From the NCBI GenBank assembly GCA_963723495.1, contig CAVRQR010000006.1, positions 186,001 through 250,000 of the forward strand: 64,000 nt of DNA, in the 5' to 3' direction. The position numbers and the translations under genes were made by a program. Of this stretch, positions 1 through 8,578 are shown piece after piece. The stretch is from Gp6-AA40 sp963723495. GTDB taxonomy: Bacteria > Acidobacteriota > Vicinamibacteria > Vicinamibacterales > UBA2999. The notes beneath the pieces are model-generated. The model was not told where the DNA came from. It was given only the letters and a program-made list of their open reading frames with translations, and did no database searches. Within the stretch, counting starts at the first letter, position 1, and the number at the start of each line of letters is the position of its first letter.

Positions 1-1
1 A

Positions 2-442
2 AAGAAAGCGCCCGCGTTCACGTTGAAAGATCAGAACGGCAAGGCCCATCGACTGTCGGATTACGCAGGGAAACCTGTCGTTCTGTACTTTTACCCGAAG
101 GACGACACACCCGGCTGCACGCAGGAGACGTGCGACTTCGAGGCACGACTCCCCGCGTTGGGCAAGAAGAAGGCCGCCGTGTTCGGGGTCAGCATCCTGG
201 ACGAGAAGAGCAAAGCCAAGTTCGCGACCAAGCACGGGATTACGTTTCCACTGCTGGCTGATGCCGACCATGACGTCGCAGAGAAGTACGGCGTATGGCA
301 GGAGAAATCGCGCTACGGCCGGAAGTACATGGGCATCGTCCGCACAACGTACCTGATTGGACCCGACGGCAAAGTCGTCCAGCGCTGGGACAACGTGAAA
401 GTCGATGGACATGCGGAGGCCGTGGCCGCCGCGATCGACTGA
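2..442 (+). CDS. bcp: Thioredoxin-dependent peroxiredoxin (Bcp/PrxQ type), 5' end missing
   Basis: Reduces peroxides with a thiol, using thioredoxin as reductant. The frame is open to the first base of the window (it reads KKAPAFTLKDQNGK), so the true start lies upstream and only a few N-terminal residues are missing. The peroxidatic and resolving cysteines form the PrxQ spacing in TPGCTQETCDF. YFYPKDDTPGC is the usual AhpC/TSA fold segment, and the C-terminal half (GVWQEKSRYGRKYMGIVRTT) matches the Bcp family closely. Its size fits a family of about 150 residues. It is convergent with the PEGA gene. A cytoplasmic location is expected, as no signal peptide is visible in the retained part. Confidence 0.93.
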   Translation, partial: KKAPAFTLKDQNGKAHRLSDYAGKPVVLYFYPKDDTPGCTQETCDFEARLPALGKKKAAVFGVSILDEKSKAKFATKHGITFPLLADADHDVAEKYGVWQEKSRYGRKYMGIVRTTYLIGPDGKVVQRWDNVKVDGHAEAVAAAID

Positions 443-481
443 GACAGCGGAGGGGACGGGGACTCGCGTTCGCTCGTGTCG

Positions 482-1243
482 TCACGGGGCGAGTCTCTGC
501 CTCGCCCTTTCCACGTCACGATGAAACACGAACAGGCGATCCGCGTTGTCGTCCGGATCGGTGAAGTTGAACTGCCGGCCCTTGCGGAGCTGGATTCGCA
601 GGTTCCTGGCCTGGTAGTCGACCTCGAACGTCTCCATGTCGGCGAGCGGCGCGTTGAACCCGTCGTCTTTGTTAGTCGTCTCGTATCGAATGCCGTCAGC
701 CGTTGCCACCAGACGCCCTTCGCAGGAACCGATCCGATGCTGGTGCACCACGGCGAGCGCCGCGTCGAGACGCACTTCACGGAAGCGGAACATCAGATCG
801 CGCGGCCCCGATTCGACGTCGATCGTCTGCGCGATGCCATCGAAACCCTCCGCCGTCAGATTCAGCTGGTGGGTTCCGGGCTTCACGTTGGAGGCGGTCA
901 CCGGTGTCGTGCCAATGAACTGTCGATCGATGAACACCTGAGCGCCCGGCACGTCAGTCTCGATCCGTAACGTGCCGAGCTCGGTCACGGTCTCGGCAGG
1001 TGCCGCCGCCGGTTCCGGCGCCGGCTCGCGGGCAGGCGCGCGACTTGCGGAACGCGGGGCGGCTGCAGGCTTCTCAGCGCCAGGCGCGGCCGGCCGGGCC
1101 GTCGTCGTGCGCGGGGTGGTGGGAGCAGCAGCGTCGGCTGCAGTGTTCGGCTCGACGTTGGTGCGCATCGAGCTCATGATCACGAGCGCACCAATAACCA
1201 ATGCGAAACAGAAAGTGGCAACACCGAGAACGCGACGGGTCAC
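482..1243 (-). CDS. Membrane-anchored PEGA-domain protein
   Basis: A 253-residue protein with one N-terminal membrane segment (about 7-25), an Ala/Pro/Thr-rich linker (about 30-88) and a PEGA domain (about 91-155). The domain reads LGTLRIETDVPGAQVFID...GTTPV...KPGTHQLNLTAEG. A C-terminal region of about 95 residues of unknown fold follows. PEGA domains are surface or periplasmic beta-sandwich modules; they often decorate envelope proteins and have no known catalysis. The start is GTG. A single anchor with the domain outside the membrane is inferred. It is convergent with the peroxiredoxin and divergent from the gene at 1395, so it looks monocistronic. Confidence 0.75.
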   Translation of the reverse strand: MTRRVLGVATFCFALVIGALVIMSSMRTNVEPNTAADAAAPTTPRTTTARPAAPGAEKPAAAPRSASRAPAREPAPEPAAAPAETVTELGTLRIETDVPGAQVFIDRQFIGTTPVTASNVKPGTHQLNLTAEGFDGIAQTIDVESGPRDLMFRFREVRLDAALAVVHQHRIGSCEGRLVATADGIRYETTNKDDGFNAPLADMETFEVDYQARNLRIQLRKGRQFNFTDPDDNADRLFVFHRDVERARQRLAP

Positions 1244-1394
1244 ACGCCGATTCTACGTGACCGGCGCTTCAACTAGAATGCTCGCGGTTCCATGTTTCCG
1301 CTTCCGCCGGAGGCTACGGCGGGACCTCGCCGAAGCGCTTTCGCGCGAAGGCGGGCCGCGTTGCTGGTTCCCGTTCAGGGTTCGGAGGGATTCG

Positions 1395-2321
1395 ATGAAG
1401 GCCAGTGCCGCACACGCGGCGACAGTGATCCTGCTCGTTGCAATCAGTGGCGCATTTCAGGCGGCGCACGCGCAAGTGGACTTCACGGGACAGTGGGCAC
1501 CTCTGTACCAGGAGGACACGATCGAGCGTGTGCCGGGGCCAGAGCTGGGCGACTACACCGGTCTGCCTCTCACCGAGGCCGGCCGCCTCAGGGCCGACAC
1601 GTGGGACGCCGACCGTATCTCAATCGTGCAGGAGTACCAATGCCGGCCTCACTCGGCTGACTACGGACTTCGCGGCCTGGCCCCGATCCGCATCTGGGCC
1701 GATTACGACCAGGCGACGCAGCGCATCGTGGCCTTCAACGTCCACGTCGGGGCGTACGAAAACAAGAGAACGATTTACCTCGATGGCCGCCCGCATCCGC
1801 CCGCCTACGCCGCACACACCTTCCAGGGATTCTCGACCGGCGTGTGGGACGGCAACACTCTGACGATCACGACCACGCACCTCAAGGCGAACTACCTGCG
1901 GCGTAACGGTGTCCCGCGCAGTGCCAAGGCGCGACTGACGGAGCATTGGAACGTTCACGGCACGTACCTGACGATCACGAGCGTGCTCGAGGACCCGGTC
2001 GTGCTGACGGAACCGCTCGTGCGCAGCCAGACGTGGTTCCTTGATCCGGGTCAGCGCGCTGGACTCTTTCCCTGCGAGTACGTGCCCGAAGTGCCCGCAC
2101 CGCCAGGCACTGTTCCGCATCACCTTCCCGGAGCCAACCCGAACCTGAAGGAGTTCCTCGATTGGTATGCGGTACCGGCAGAAGCGGCTCGCGGCGGTGC
2201 CGAAACGCTTTACCCCGAATACCAGCAGAAGCTCGAACAGATCTACAAGCCGAAGGACCGGTGCGAGCGCTACTGCAACTGCGTCGGGTTTGCCGGCTGC
2301 CTTTCCATCACCGGCCCATGA
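1395..2321 (+). CDS. Exported 'VDFTG-W' family protein of unknown function (family X relative)
   Basis: A 308-residue secreted protein with a signal peptide ending near AHAQ (residue 24). The start is set by a GGAGGGA ribosome site a few bases before ATG. The mature part opens with VDFTGQW. It carries the motif of a paralogous group in this window: YLDGR, then a W-x-G/N-x-TL-x-x-x-TT strand, then TEHW and a DP motif. Relatives here lie at 3306, 19305, 39683 and 41858. The C-terminus is Cys-rich (CERYCNC...GC), which suggests disulfides or a metal site. No enzymatic function is established for the group. Its stop overlaps the start of the next gene by ATGA, so the two are probably translationally coupled. 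Confidence 0.7.
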   Translation: MKASAAHAATVILLVAISGAFQAAHAQVDFTGQWAPLYQEDTIERVPGPELGDYTGLPLTEAGRLRADTWDADRISIVQEYQCRPHSADYGLRGLAPIRIWADYDQATQRIVAFNVHVGAYENKRTIYLDGRPHPPAYAAHTFQGFSTGVWDGNTLTITTTHLKANYLRRNGVPRSAKARLTEHWNVHGTYLTITSVLEDPVVLTEPLVRSQTWFLDPGQRAGLFPCEYVPEVPAPPGTVPHHLPGANPNLKEFLDWYAVPAEAARGGAETLYPEYQQKLEQIYKPKDRCERYCNCVGFAGCLSITGP

Positions 2322-3281
2322 AGCAGAGACACCAGCCGCGGCGCCGCATCCGCATCGCAACGCTCGCCTCCGTGACGGCGATTGCGATCGCCAGCGTGGT
2401 CAGCGCTCAACAGCCAGAGGCTCCCGGCAGCGGCATGCTGCACGTCCAAGGCGGTATCCACATGCTGGTCGTCAACGGGATCAACGCCGCCGTCCAGGTT
2501 GGAGACGACGGCGTGCTGCTTGGTTGATGCCGGCGACAGTGCGATTGCGCCGCAGATCATCGCGGCTGTCCGCTCGCTTTCGAGCAAGCCGATTCATACG
2601 ATCATCAACACACACGTTCATCCGGACCATGTCGGCGGCAACGAGTCGATCGTCAAGCAGCGTGGCACCGGCGCTGCGCAGCCGGTTCGGGTCATCGCTC
2701 ACCAGTCGGTGCTCAACCGGATGCTCGCAACTGCACCTGCCGGTGGCGCGGGCGGCTTTCGACTCAATGCGGCCATCACGCTCCCGATCAACAACACCTA
2801 CGACACGCCATCCAAGGACTTCTACCTGAACGGCGAGTCGATCGTCATTCATCACATGCCCGCGGCGCACACCGACGGTGACAGCCTCGTTCACTTTCGG
2901 CGCTCCGATGTGCTCGCCGTCGGCGATGTGTTCACTCCCGAAGGCTACCCGTTCATCGATCGCTCGACCGGCGGATCCGTGCAGGGGCTGATCGCCGCGT
3001 TGAACCGCATCCTGGAGATCACCGTGCCGGCGCGATTCCAGGAAGGCGGCACCTATGTCATCCCGGGCCACGGCCGGCTGTCGGACGAAGCCGACGTCGT
3101 CGAGTATCGCGACATGGTCACGATCATCCGCGATCGGGTTCAGGATCTGATTACGAAGGGACTCACCGGGGACCAGGTGAAGGCGGCGCGTCCGTCACGG
3201 GACTACGACACCGAATACGACGGCGGGCGTCCGCCCGATGAGTTCGTCGAAGCTGTCTATCGCAGCCTGACGGACAAATGA
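2318..3281 (+). CDS. Exported metallo-beta-lactamase-fold hydrolase, one frameshift
   Basis: The N-terminal signal peptide (ending near VVSAQQ) and the domain core are in different frames. Dropping one G near 2522 joins GDDGVLL to VDAGDSA, the classic MBL start, and the rest reads through to 3281. HVHPDH near 2616 is the HxHxDH zinc motif. Later HMPAAHTDGDS and PGHGRLSD supply further metal-ligand regions. The group resembles periplasmic 'MBL fold metallo-hydrolases' of the glyoxalase II-like type; the substrate is unknown. ATG overlaps the stop of the upstream family-X gene (ATGA). The single-base break is like many others here, so I treat the gene as probably functional. Confidence 0.8.
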
Positions 3282-3325
3282 GAAGTTCAAAGTGGAAGGT
3301 CGAAGTTGAGAAGTAAGTGGAAAGT
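3281..3325 (+). repeat. Heptad-type short tandem repeat (AAGTTGA-like)
   Basis: Purine-rich 7-nt units such as GAAGTTC, AAAGTGG, AAGGTCG and AAGTTGA run from the stop of the MBL gene into the first codons of the next gene. This is one of about ten sites of this kind in the window. No inverse arm is visible here. Confidence 0.5.
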
Positions 3326-4097
3326 GCTGCTCGTACTGCTCGCTGCGCTGTCATTGCGCCTCGATGCGCAGGGTCCGCCCGGTGGACGAGGCGCGGCGCC
3401 ACCGCGCTCACCGCGCGAGGGGGCACCGGTCGACTTCACTGGCTACTGGGTATCGGTCGTGACCGAGGACTGGCGATGGCGCATGGTCACGCCGGCCAAA
3501 GGCGACTTCGCCGGTGTCCCGCTGACACCGGCCGCCCGCAAGCTGGGCCTCGCGTGGGATCCGGCGAAAGACGAAGCCAGCCAGGAGCAGTGCAAGGCGT
3601 ACGGCGCCGCAGCGATCATGCGCGTGCCGGGCCGCCTGCACATCACGTGGCAGGACGACTACACGCTCAAGATGGAGACCGATGCCGGCACGCAAACCCG
3701 CCTGCTCCGCTTTCGCGCCGGAGCACCGGACACGCGACCGTCGTGGCAGGGCAACTCCGTCGCACAGTGGGAGGGCATCGTTCGCGGCACCGGCTCGCCT
3801 GACTTCCTGCCGATCGGCCTCAATCCTCGCGAAGGCACCCGCGGTCGCTCGCTCGAAGTCGTGACCACAAACCTGCGCCCGGGCTACCTTCGCAAGAATG
3901 GCGTGCCTTACAGCGCCCGCACGACACTGCGCGAGTACTTCGACCTGTTCACCGAACGGAACGGGGACGTCTGGTTCACCGTCACCACCATCGTCGAGGA
4001 TCCGGAGTACCTGACCGAGCCGTTCGTCACCAGCACGAACTTCAAGAAACAGGCCGACGCGACCGGGTGGAATCCGCGGCCGTGTACGGCCAGGTGA
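3306..4097 (+). CDS. Exported 'VDFTG-W' family protein of unknown function
   Basis: A 263-residue secreted protein with signal peptide residues about 4-21 (ending LRLDAQ). The mature region begins with a Gly/Arg/Pro stretch and then VDFTGYW, like the protein at 1395. It shares the downstream features (GVPLTPAA, EVVTTNL, YLRKNGVPYSARTTLREYFD, DPEYLTEPFV) and is a paralogue with a shorter tail. TTG at 3306 is the most likely start; it lies inside a heptad repeat, so a downstream GTG is possible. It probably shares a transcript with the MBL gene 24 bp upstream. Function is unknown. Confidence 0.65.
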   Translation: MRSKWKVLLVLLAALSLRLDAQGPPGGRGAAPPRSPREGAPVDFTGYWVSVVTEDWRWRMVTPAKGDFAGVPLTPAARKLGLAWDPAKDEASQEQCKAYGAAAIMRVPGRLHITWQDDYTLKMETDAGTQTRLLRFRAGAPDTRPSWQGNSVAQWEGIVRGTGSPDFLPIGLNPREGTRGRSLEVVTTNLRPGYLRKNGVPYSARTTLREYFDLFTERNGDVWFTVTTIVEDPEYLTEPFVTSTNFKKQADATGWNPRPCTAR

Positions 4098-4490
4098 CTA
4101 CTTCCGTTCGGCAAACGTGATCAGGTAACCGTCCGGATCAGCCACGACGAACTCGGCGACGCCGTACCACTTCGTCTCCAGCGGGTGCACGATCGGCACC
4201 TGCTTCTTGATCTCCTCGTAGGACTGCTCGATGCCCGTCAACTCGATGAACATCGTGAACGTCCCGCCGATCGCGTGACCTTTGATCTCGGCGTATTCCT
4301 CGAACGCGGGTTCCGGCGCATTCAAGAAGATCTGAACCGATCCCGATTTCACGATGGCGAATACGTACGGCGCGGCGTCAGGAACAGTGGTCTCGACCTC
4401 GAAGCCGAGACGGTCGCGATAGAACGCGATTGAACGAGCGACATCCGAGACGACGAGATTGGGCGTGAGCTTGTTGAGTTGATGCGGCAT
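4098..4490 (-). CDS. VOC (glyoxalase/bleomycin-resistance) superfamily protein
   Basis: A 130-residue single-module vicinal oxygen chelate protein. It opens with LTPNLVVSDVARSIAFYRDRLGFEV, the typical first beta-alpha-beta unit, and ends with FVVADPDGYLITFAE, the usual last strands. The ATG at 4490 is preceded by AAGG and gives the normal family length. The first strand has N where many enzymes have a metal His, so catalysis is uncertain. It may instead bind a small molecule or act as a resistance protein. It is convergent with the gene at 3306 and divergent from the DUF4159 gene. Substrate unknown. Confidence 0.8.
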   Translation of the reverse strand: MPHQLNKLTPNLVVSDVARSIAFYRDRLGFEVETTVPDAAPYVFAIVKSGSVQIFLNAPEPAFEEYAEIKGHAIGGTFTMFIELTGIEQSYEEIKKQVPIVHPLETKWYGVAEFVVADPDGYLITFAERK

Positions 4491-4642
4491 CGCACACCTT
4501 CTATGTGTGCTCGCGTGATGCCTACATCCACGAGCCCGGCGAGAGCGGACAGGCAGGTAGGGGTTCAGGGTCGAAATCGAAACCCCGCTAGGTACGCGGG
4601 CGAGCATATCACCGGCGCAGTCAGACCTGCTAGACTGAGGCG

Positions 4643-5488
4643 ATGCCCGGCCCTGTCGTGCGACGGCGGTCAGCGATTCTGCTGCTTGCGTTTTGCGCCC
4701 TGCTGGCTGCCTCTGTCATCGTCGAGGCGCAGTTCCGCCAGCGTGGCGGGTTTCGGCGCGGGTTCGGAGTCCGCGTTGCCAAGCCGGAAGACTTCCTCGG
4801 CGGGTTCCAGTTCTGTCGCGTCGCCTTCAACAGCGATTTCCGCGGCGACGGCGGGAACTGGAGCGTGGATTACCCACGCGCCGACATCAATCTGTCCATT
4901 CGACTCGCGGAGCTGACCAAGGCCTTCGTCAACCTGGACGATGGCGGGGAGCCGATCCCGCTGCTCGTCCGGCTGACCGACGATGTGATGTTTTCGTGTC
5001 CGTTCATCATGATGACGGAGGTCGGCTCTGCAGCCATCAGCGAAGAAGAAGCCGCGCGCCTGCGCCTCTACCTCCAGAAGGGAGGTTTCCTCTGGGTCGA
5101 CGACTTCTGGGGCAGCTACGCGTGGGACTGGTGGGTGGCGCAGTTCAGCAAGGTGTTGCCACCGGCGGAGTATCCGATCATCGACCTTCAGCCGAATCAC
5201 CCGCTGTTCTCGTCGCAGTTCCAGATCTCGAAAGTGCCGCAGATCGCGTCAATCGGACACTGGGCGAGTACCGGTGGTGGGACGTCCGAACGATACGAAG
5301 ACAGCGCGGTCGCTCATGCGCGTGCTGTCGTCGACAAGCACAACAACATCATGGTGCTGATGACGCACAACACGGATCTGGGTGACTCATTCGAGCGCGA
5401 AGCCGACGATCCGCAGTACTTCTACCAGATGTCGGTGCCCGGCTACGCCTTCGGCGTCAATACGCTGCTCTACGCGCTCACACACTGA
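4643..5488 (+). CDS. DUF4159 domain protein, exported
   Basis: A 281-residue protein. A signal peptide (about 10-29) is followed by an Arg/Gly-rich stretch, then a DUF4159 domain filling the rest. Typical signs are FCRVAFNS, then WSVDYPRAD, LSIRLAELT, CPFIMMTEVG, LRLYLQKGGFLWVDD and the C-terminal PGYAFGVNTLLYALTH. DUF4159 proteins have a glutamine-amidotransferase-like fold and often occur near AAA ATPase (MoxR)/DUF58 genes, but none is here. Role unknown. The gene stands alone between two leftward genes. Confidence 0.82.
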   Translation: MPGPVVRRRSAILLLAFCALLAASVIVEAQFRQRGGFRRGFGVRVAKPEDFLGGFQFCRVAFNSDFRGDGGNWSVDYPRADINLSIRLAELTKAFVNLDDGGEPIPLLVRLTDDVMFSCPFIMMTEVGSAAISEEEAARLRLYLQKGGFLWVDDFWGSYAWDWWVAQFSKVLPPAEYPIIDLQPNHPLFSSQFQISKVPQIASIGHWASTGGGTSERYEDSAVAHARAVVDKHNNIMVLMTHNTDLGDSFEREADDPQYFYQMSVPGYAFGVNTLLYALTH

Positions 5489-5500
5489 GTCCAAGAGGGT

Positions 5501-6118
5501 CTAAGACTCTCCTCTACGGACAGATTCACGCCCGATACGGTCCTTCGAAAGTTCAACTTCCCTGATCGGACGACGCGTGTTTGGTGACTCGCGCGCCTGA
5601 AAATCTTCAGGCAACACGGTGATCGGCCCGGGTCTGCCGACGGCAGCCATCGCCTCGACCTGGAAGTCGTCTGGCACATTCAGTGTGGTCTTCGCACGCG
5701 CGTAATCGAATCCCGCCATCCCGTGGACGACCAGCCTGCTGATGGTTCCCTGCAACGCGAGGTTCTCCCACGCTGCACCAGTGTCATAACTGTGTGTCAC
5801 GAGGGGACGTCCGGTTTGTTCGTTGGTCAGTCGAGAGATGAACACCAGGAGGACCGCCGCGTTCCGGCACCACGCCTTGTTGCGCTCGACCAGCAGATCG
5901 AAAAAGAGGGGCCAGTGCTCGGTGTCGCGATGCGCGTAAAGGATTCGCCAGGGAAAAGTGTTGCCGGCCGACGGTGCCCAGCGCGCTGCCTCGAACAGCA
6001 CCGCGAGCTCGCCCTGTGTTATCGGCTCGCCCGACATCGCTCGCGGCGACCATCGATCGATGAACAGCGGATCGATTGGATGGTCGGCCTTGCGATGATC
6101 CCGCCCACGCACCGGCAC
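5501..6118 (-). CDS. Nitroreductase family (FMN flavoprotein)
   Basis: About 205 residues of the FMN-dependent nitroreductase/oxidoreductase superfamily. Motifs are PIDPLFIDRWSPRAMSGE, LFEAARWAPSAGNTFPWR (FMN phosphate and ring-binding region), AAWENLALQ and VEAMAAVGRPG near the C-terminus. No ATG suits the N-terminus. GTG at 6118 (or 6112) gives the usual start and lies 5 bp after the stop of the upstream hydrolase gene, so they are co-transcribed. It probably reduces nitro, quinone or enone substrates with NAD(P)H in the cytoplasm. Substrate unknown. Confidence 0.85.
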   Translation of the reverse strand: MPVRGRDHRKADHPIDPLFIDRWSPRAMSGEPITQGELAVLFEAARWAPSAGNTFPWRILYAHRDTEHWPLFFDLLVERNKAWCRNAAVLLVFISRLTNEQTGRPLVTHSYDTGAAWENLALQGTISRLVVHGMAGFDYARAKTTLNVPDDFQVEAMAAVGRPGPITVLPEDFQARESPNTRRPIREVELSKDRIGRESVRRGES

Positions 6119-6123
6119 GTCGA

Positions 6124-7251
6124 TCAGTATCCCAGACGCACGACGCCTGACGACGAGCCGTTGACGCTGCCCTTCTCGAGCCACTCGAGCGATGCGCGGA
6201 AGAGCGCCGTGTGGTTCTTCTCCCACATCGCGTTGTGCGACGAGCACCCAAGGTCGATCATCACCTTCTGCGTCGCCCCGAGATCTTCGTAGAGCTCGCG
6301 CACACGCTCGGGTACCACCTGCTTGTCGTGAATCGCCGCCACCATCATCGTCGGCGTCTGCGTCTTCGAGACGACCGCTGCGTTCCATCCCCACGTGGTC
6401 GTCTGTGGCGCCCGACGCACACCGGTGCCCCACGTTGCGCCCACCGGGTCGGATTCGAGCATCGCCGACCACACCGCATCGCGGACCGCCGGATCGACCT
6501 GCGTCGGACATCCAACCTGCCGCTCCCAGTTCGCGTCGAAATCGGCGCGCGACTGCGTATTGAATACGACGCCGTCGGCGGGAACCTTTGCCGGCGCCTC
6601 TCCCCTGCTCTCGCGCGTGTAGCCCGGCGCGAGGAAGACGAGGCGATTGACCTTCTGCGGATTCCTCGCAGCGTAACCTCCCGCACGGGGGCCACCGAGC
6701 GACCACGCCACCAGGCTCACGCGCTCGACGCCACGCAGCGCGCGGATGTAGTCGACCGCGGCGCCGACGTCGGCCCAGTCAGAGGCGATCGTCGTCATCG
6801 CCTGACCGTATGTTGCGGGGCACGGCGCCGGAATCAGGCGCGGCACCAGCGCTGCCTGCTGATTAGGTGCGAGGTTGCAGGGATCGTTCATCGCGGCCGG
6901 CCGAGTCGATCGGCCATAGCCGGTCATATCGACCGAGAAAGCGTCGAAGCCGGCCTGCGCGAGGTAGCCCATCCAGCTGTAGTCCTGATGCGGCACGTCG
7001 AAGGCAACTTCCGCAGGCGTGCCGGCGCCGTGCACGAACAGCACCACGCGATCGGCCTGGCGTGCCCCGCGCGCCAACATCCCGGCCTGGACGCGCTCGC
7101 GCACGTAGAGTTGTGCCGGCTGACCCGAGAGCGCCGGCACCGAAGACTGCACGCGAACGTAGTGATCGATGGTGAGGATGCGCTCGCTGTCATCGCCTGC
7201 GAGAGGCACAGCGACACACGCGAACAGAAGAAGTACAGCGAACACTCTCAT
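6124..7251 (-). CDS. Exported alpha/beta hydrolase
   Basis: A 375-residue secreted alpha/beta-hydrolase. Signal peptide residues 1-18 (ending AVPLAG). LFVHGAGTPAE is the oxyanion-hole HG region, and VAWSLGG is the nucleophile elbow with the catalytic Ser. AAIHDKQVVP and SSHNAMWE are the probable Asp and His regions. Many Cys and Pro in the cap suggest an extracytoplasmic enzyme. The ATG at 7251 precedes a clean signal sequence. It is co-directional with DUF3500 upstream, separated by a hairpin-forming heptad array, and with nitroreductase 5 bp downstream. Probably an esterase/lipase-like enzyme, substrate unknown. Confidence 0.82.
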   Translation of the reverse strand: MRVFAVLLLFACVAVPLAGDDSERILTIDHYVRVQSSVPALSGQPAQLYVRERVQAGMLARGARQADRVVLFVHGAGTPAEVAFDVPHQDYSWMGYLAQAGFDAFSVDMTGYGRSTRPAAMNDPCNLAPNQQAALVPRLIPAPCPATYGQAMTTIASDWADVGAAVDYIRALRGVERVSLVAWSLGGPRAGGYAARNPQKVNRLVFLAPGYTRESRGEAPAKVPADGVVFNTQSRADFDANWERQVGCPTQVDPAVRDAVWSAMLESDPVGATWGTGVRRAPQTTTWGWNAAVVSKTQTPTMMVAAIHDKQVVPERVRELYEDLGATQKVMIDLGCSSHNAMWEKNHTALFRASLEWLEKGSVNGSSSGVVRLGY

Positions 7252-7290
7252 CGTCTTAACCACTGTTTTCGATTCCCGCGAGAGTCCACG

Positions 7291-7376
7291 CCAACCTCCA
7301 ATTTTCAACTACCAATCTCCAACTCCCACTGGAGGAAGGTCCGTTCGAGTTGGGAGTTGGAAGTTGGAAGTTGGGC
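7291..7376. repeat. Inverted heptad array (CAACTCC / GGAGTTG hairpin)
   Basis: Left arm (7291-7328) is made of units such as CCAACCTCCAA and CCAACTCCC. The right arm (7347-7376) is the inverse, GAGTTGGGAGTTGGAAGTTGG. The two can pair into a long hairpin with a loop of about 18 nt. It lies between the DUF3500 stop and the hydrolase start, inside one probable transcript. The same unit recurs at 15690 and 35372. Confidence 0.8.
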
Positions 7377-7388
7377 AGCTATCAGCTA

Positions 7389-8427
7389 TCAGTGAAGCGA
7401 GGTTCGCAGGTGCTCGCGGAGCAGGTCTCGCCCGAAGTCACCCCTGAAATCACGCCACACCGAGTGGACATGGTTCCCGTCGTTCTGGGTGTTGTCGAAC
7501 TCGATCAGGAACGTCGGGCCCTGCACACGGTAGTAGTGCTTCTGGCCGCGCTCGATCGATCCCGCCCACGCAAACGTGAGGTTCTCGATACCGGATATCT
7601 TGATCTTCGTCATCCGGTCGTTGGCGAGGTCCGGCGCCATCAGGCCCGCATACGAATCGAGGACCTTCATCAACATATCGCGCTGCGGCGCCGTCATCGC
7701 CGACGCCTTGATGCCTTCGGGTGTGAGCGGATTGATATCGAGCGCGTTCATCGGTCACGATGTCGTTCAGCGCAACCGGGTTGATGATCGCGGTCTTCCG
7801 CTGTGCCGGATCGAGCGCGGTCACGAGCGCACGCGCGGTGTCCTCGAGCACCCCGAGAGTGCGCTGCCCCTTCTGCGGACCATCCTTGACTTCGGCCGGG
7901 TTCGCACCCGCGAACGAGGGCGTGCTCGAAATCGCCGTGCCGTTCACAACGGAGAAGTGCAGCGAGATGTGATGGAACTCGACGCGCCAGCCCCACGTGC
8001 CTTTGGCCGACGGCGTACCGAAGACAGAGAACCGATAGTTCTCCGGATCGCGGACCGGCCCTTTGCCGTTCTCGAGCACCTTCAGGATGCTCTCGAGCTG
8101 CATGATCTGCGTGTAGGTCGTGTAGCCGCGATCGCTCAAGCCGGTTTTGAGAAACTCGTGTGCGAGCTTCCGCTGCGGCTCGGTCATCGCCTTGATCGTC
8201 AGACCGTTGCGTTCGAACTGCGGGACGAAGTGCCACCGCAGGCGTTCGGGAGAATCGAACGTGAACGTGGCCTGCTGACGCTGCTCGGGCGTCAGCGACG
8301 CCAGGAACTTCTCTGCCGCGGCGGCCATCGGAGCTGAAGAAGACCGTTGAGCGTGGACAATGGCGCCGCCCAGCGCCGCAAGCAGTCCAATCGCAAGTAT
8401 CACGCGTGGAGACAGAAGACGGGCCAT
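7389..8427 (-). CDS. DUF3500 domain protein, exported, one frameshift
   Basis: A signal peptide (ending IVHAQ) is followed by a DUF3500 domain: AAAAEKFLASLTPEQRQQ, WHFVP, LTIKAMTEPQRKLAHEFLKTGLS, then FGTPSAKGTWGWRVEFHHISLHF. The last third (TPEGIKASAMTAPQRDML, HYYRVQGPTFLIEFDN, HVHSVWRDF) lies in another frame. A one-base shift near 7750 joins them. The gene is a paralogue of the intact one at 23326, which supports the reconstruction. ATG at 8427 has GAGGTG before it. DUF3500 proteins are exported and of unknown function; conserved His residues hint at metal binding. The region upstream is divergent from the ThDP gene. Confidence 0.85.
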
Positions 8428-8455
8428 ACGCACCTCGCGGGGCGATGGTAGCACG

Positions 8456-8550
8456 AGGCTTCGGCTCCAGGCTCTGGCCTTTAGGCTCTGGTCCACAGTC
8501 CAAAGATCTGGGCCGTCCCAGAGCCGAGAGTCCAGAGCCCGAGAGCCGAG
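8456..8550. repeat. Inverted heptad array (GGCTCTG / CAGAGCC hairpin)
   Basis: The left half repeats GGCTCCAGGCTCTGG and AGGCTCTGG. The right half repeats the inverse, CCCAGAGCC, GAGAGTCCAGAGCC and GAGAGCC. The unit sequence differs from the 7291 site, but the layout of heptads plus inverted heptads is the same. It occupies most of the 150-bp divergent gap between DUF3500 and the ThDP enzyme. Confidence 0.75.
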
Positions 8551-8578
8551 TATCATGTAGCCGCTCAGGAGGCCCATC

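Noticed and set aside
972..1394. N-terminal extension of the exported protein at 1395
   Set aside because: Lies over the PEGA gene on the other strand; signal peptide and ribosome site begin at 1395.
7291..7376. Repeat arrays considered as CRISPR
   Set aside because: Units are 7 nt with no spacers and no cas genes; inverse arms show hairpins instead.
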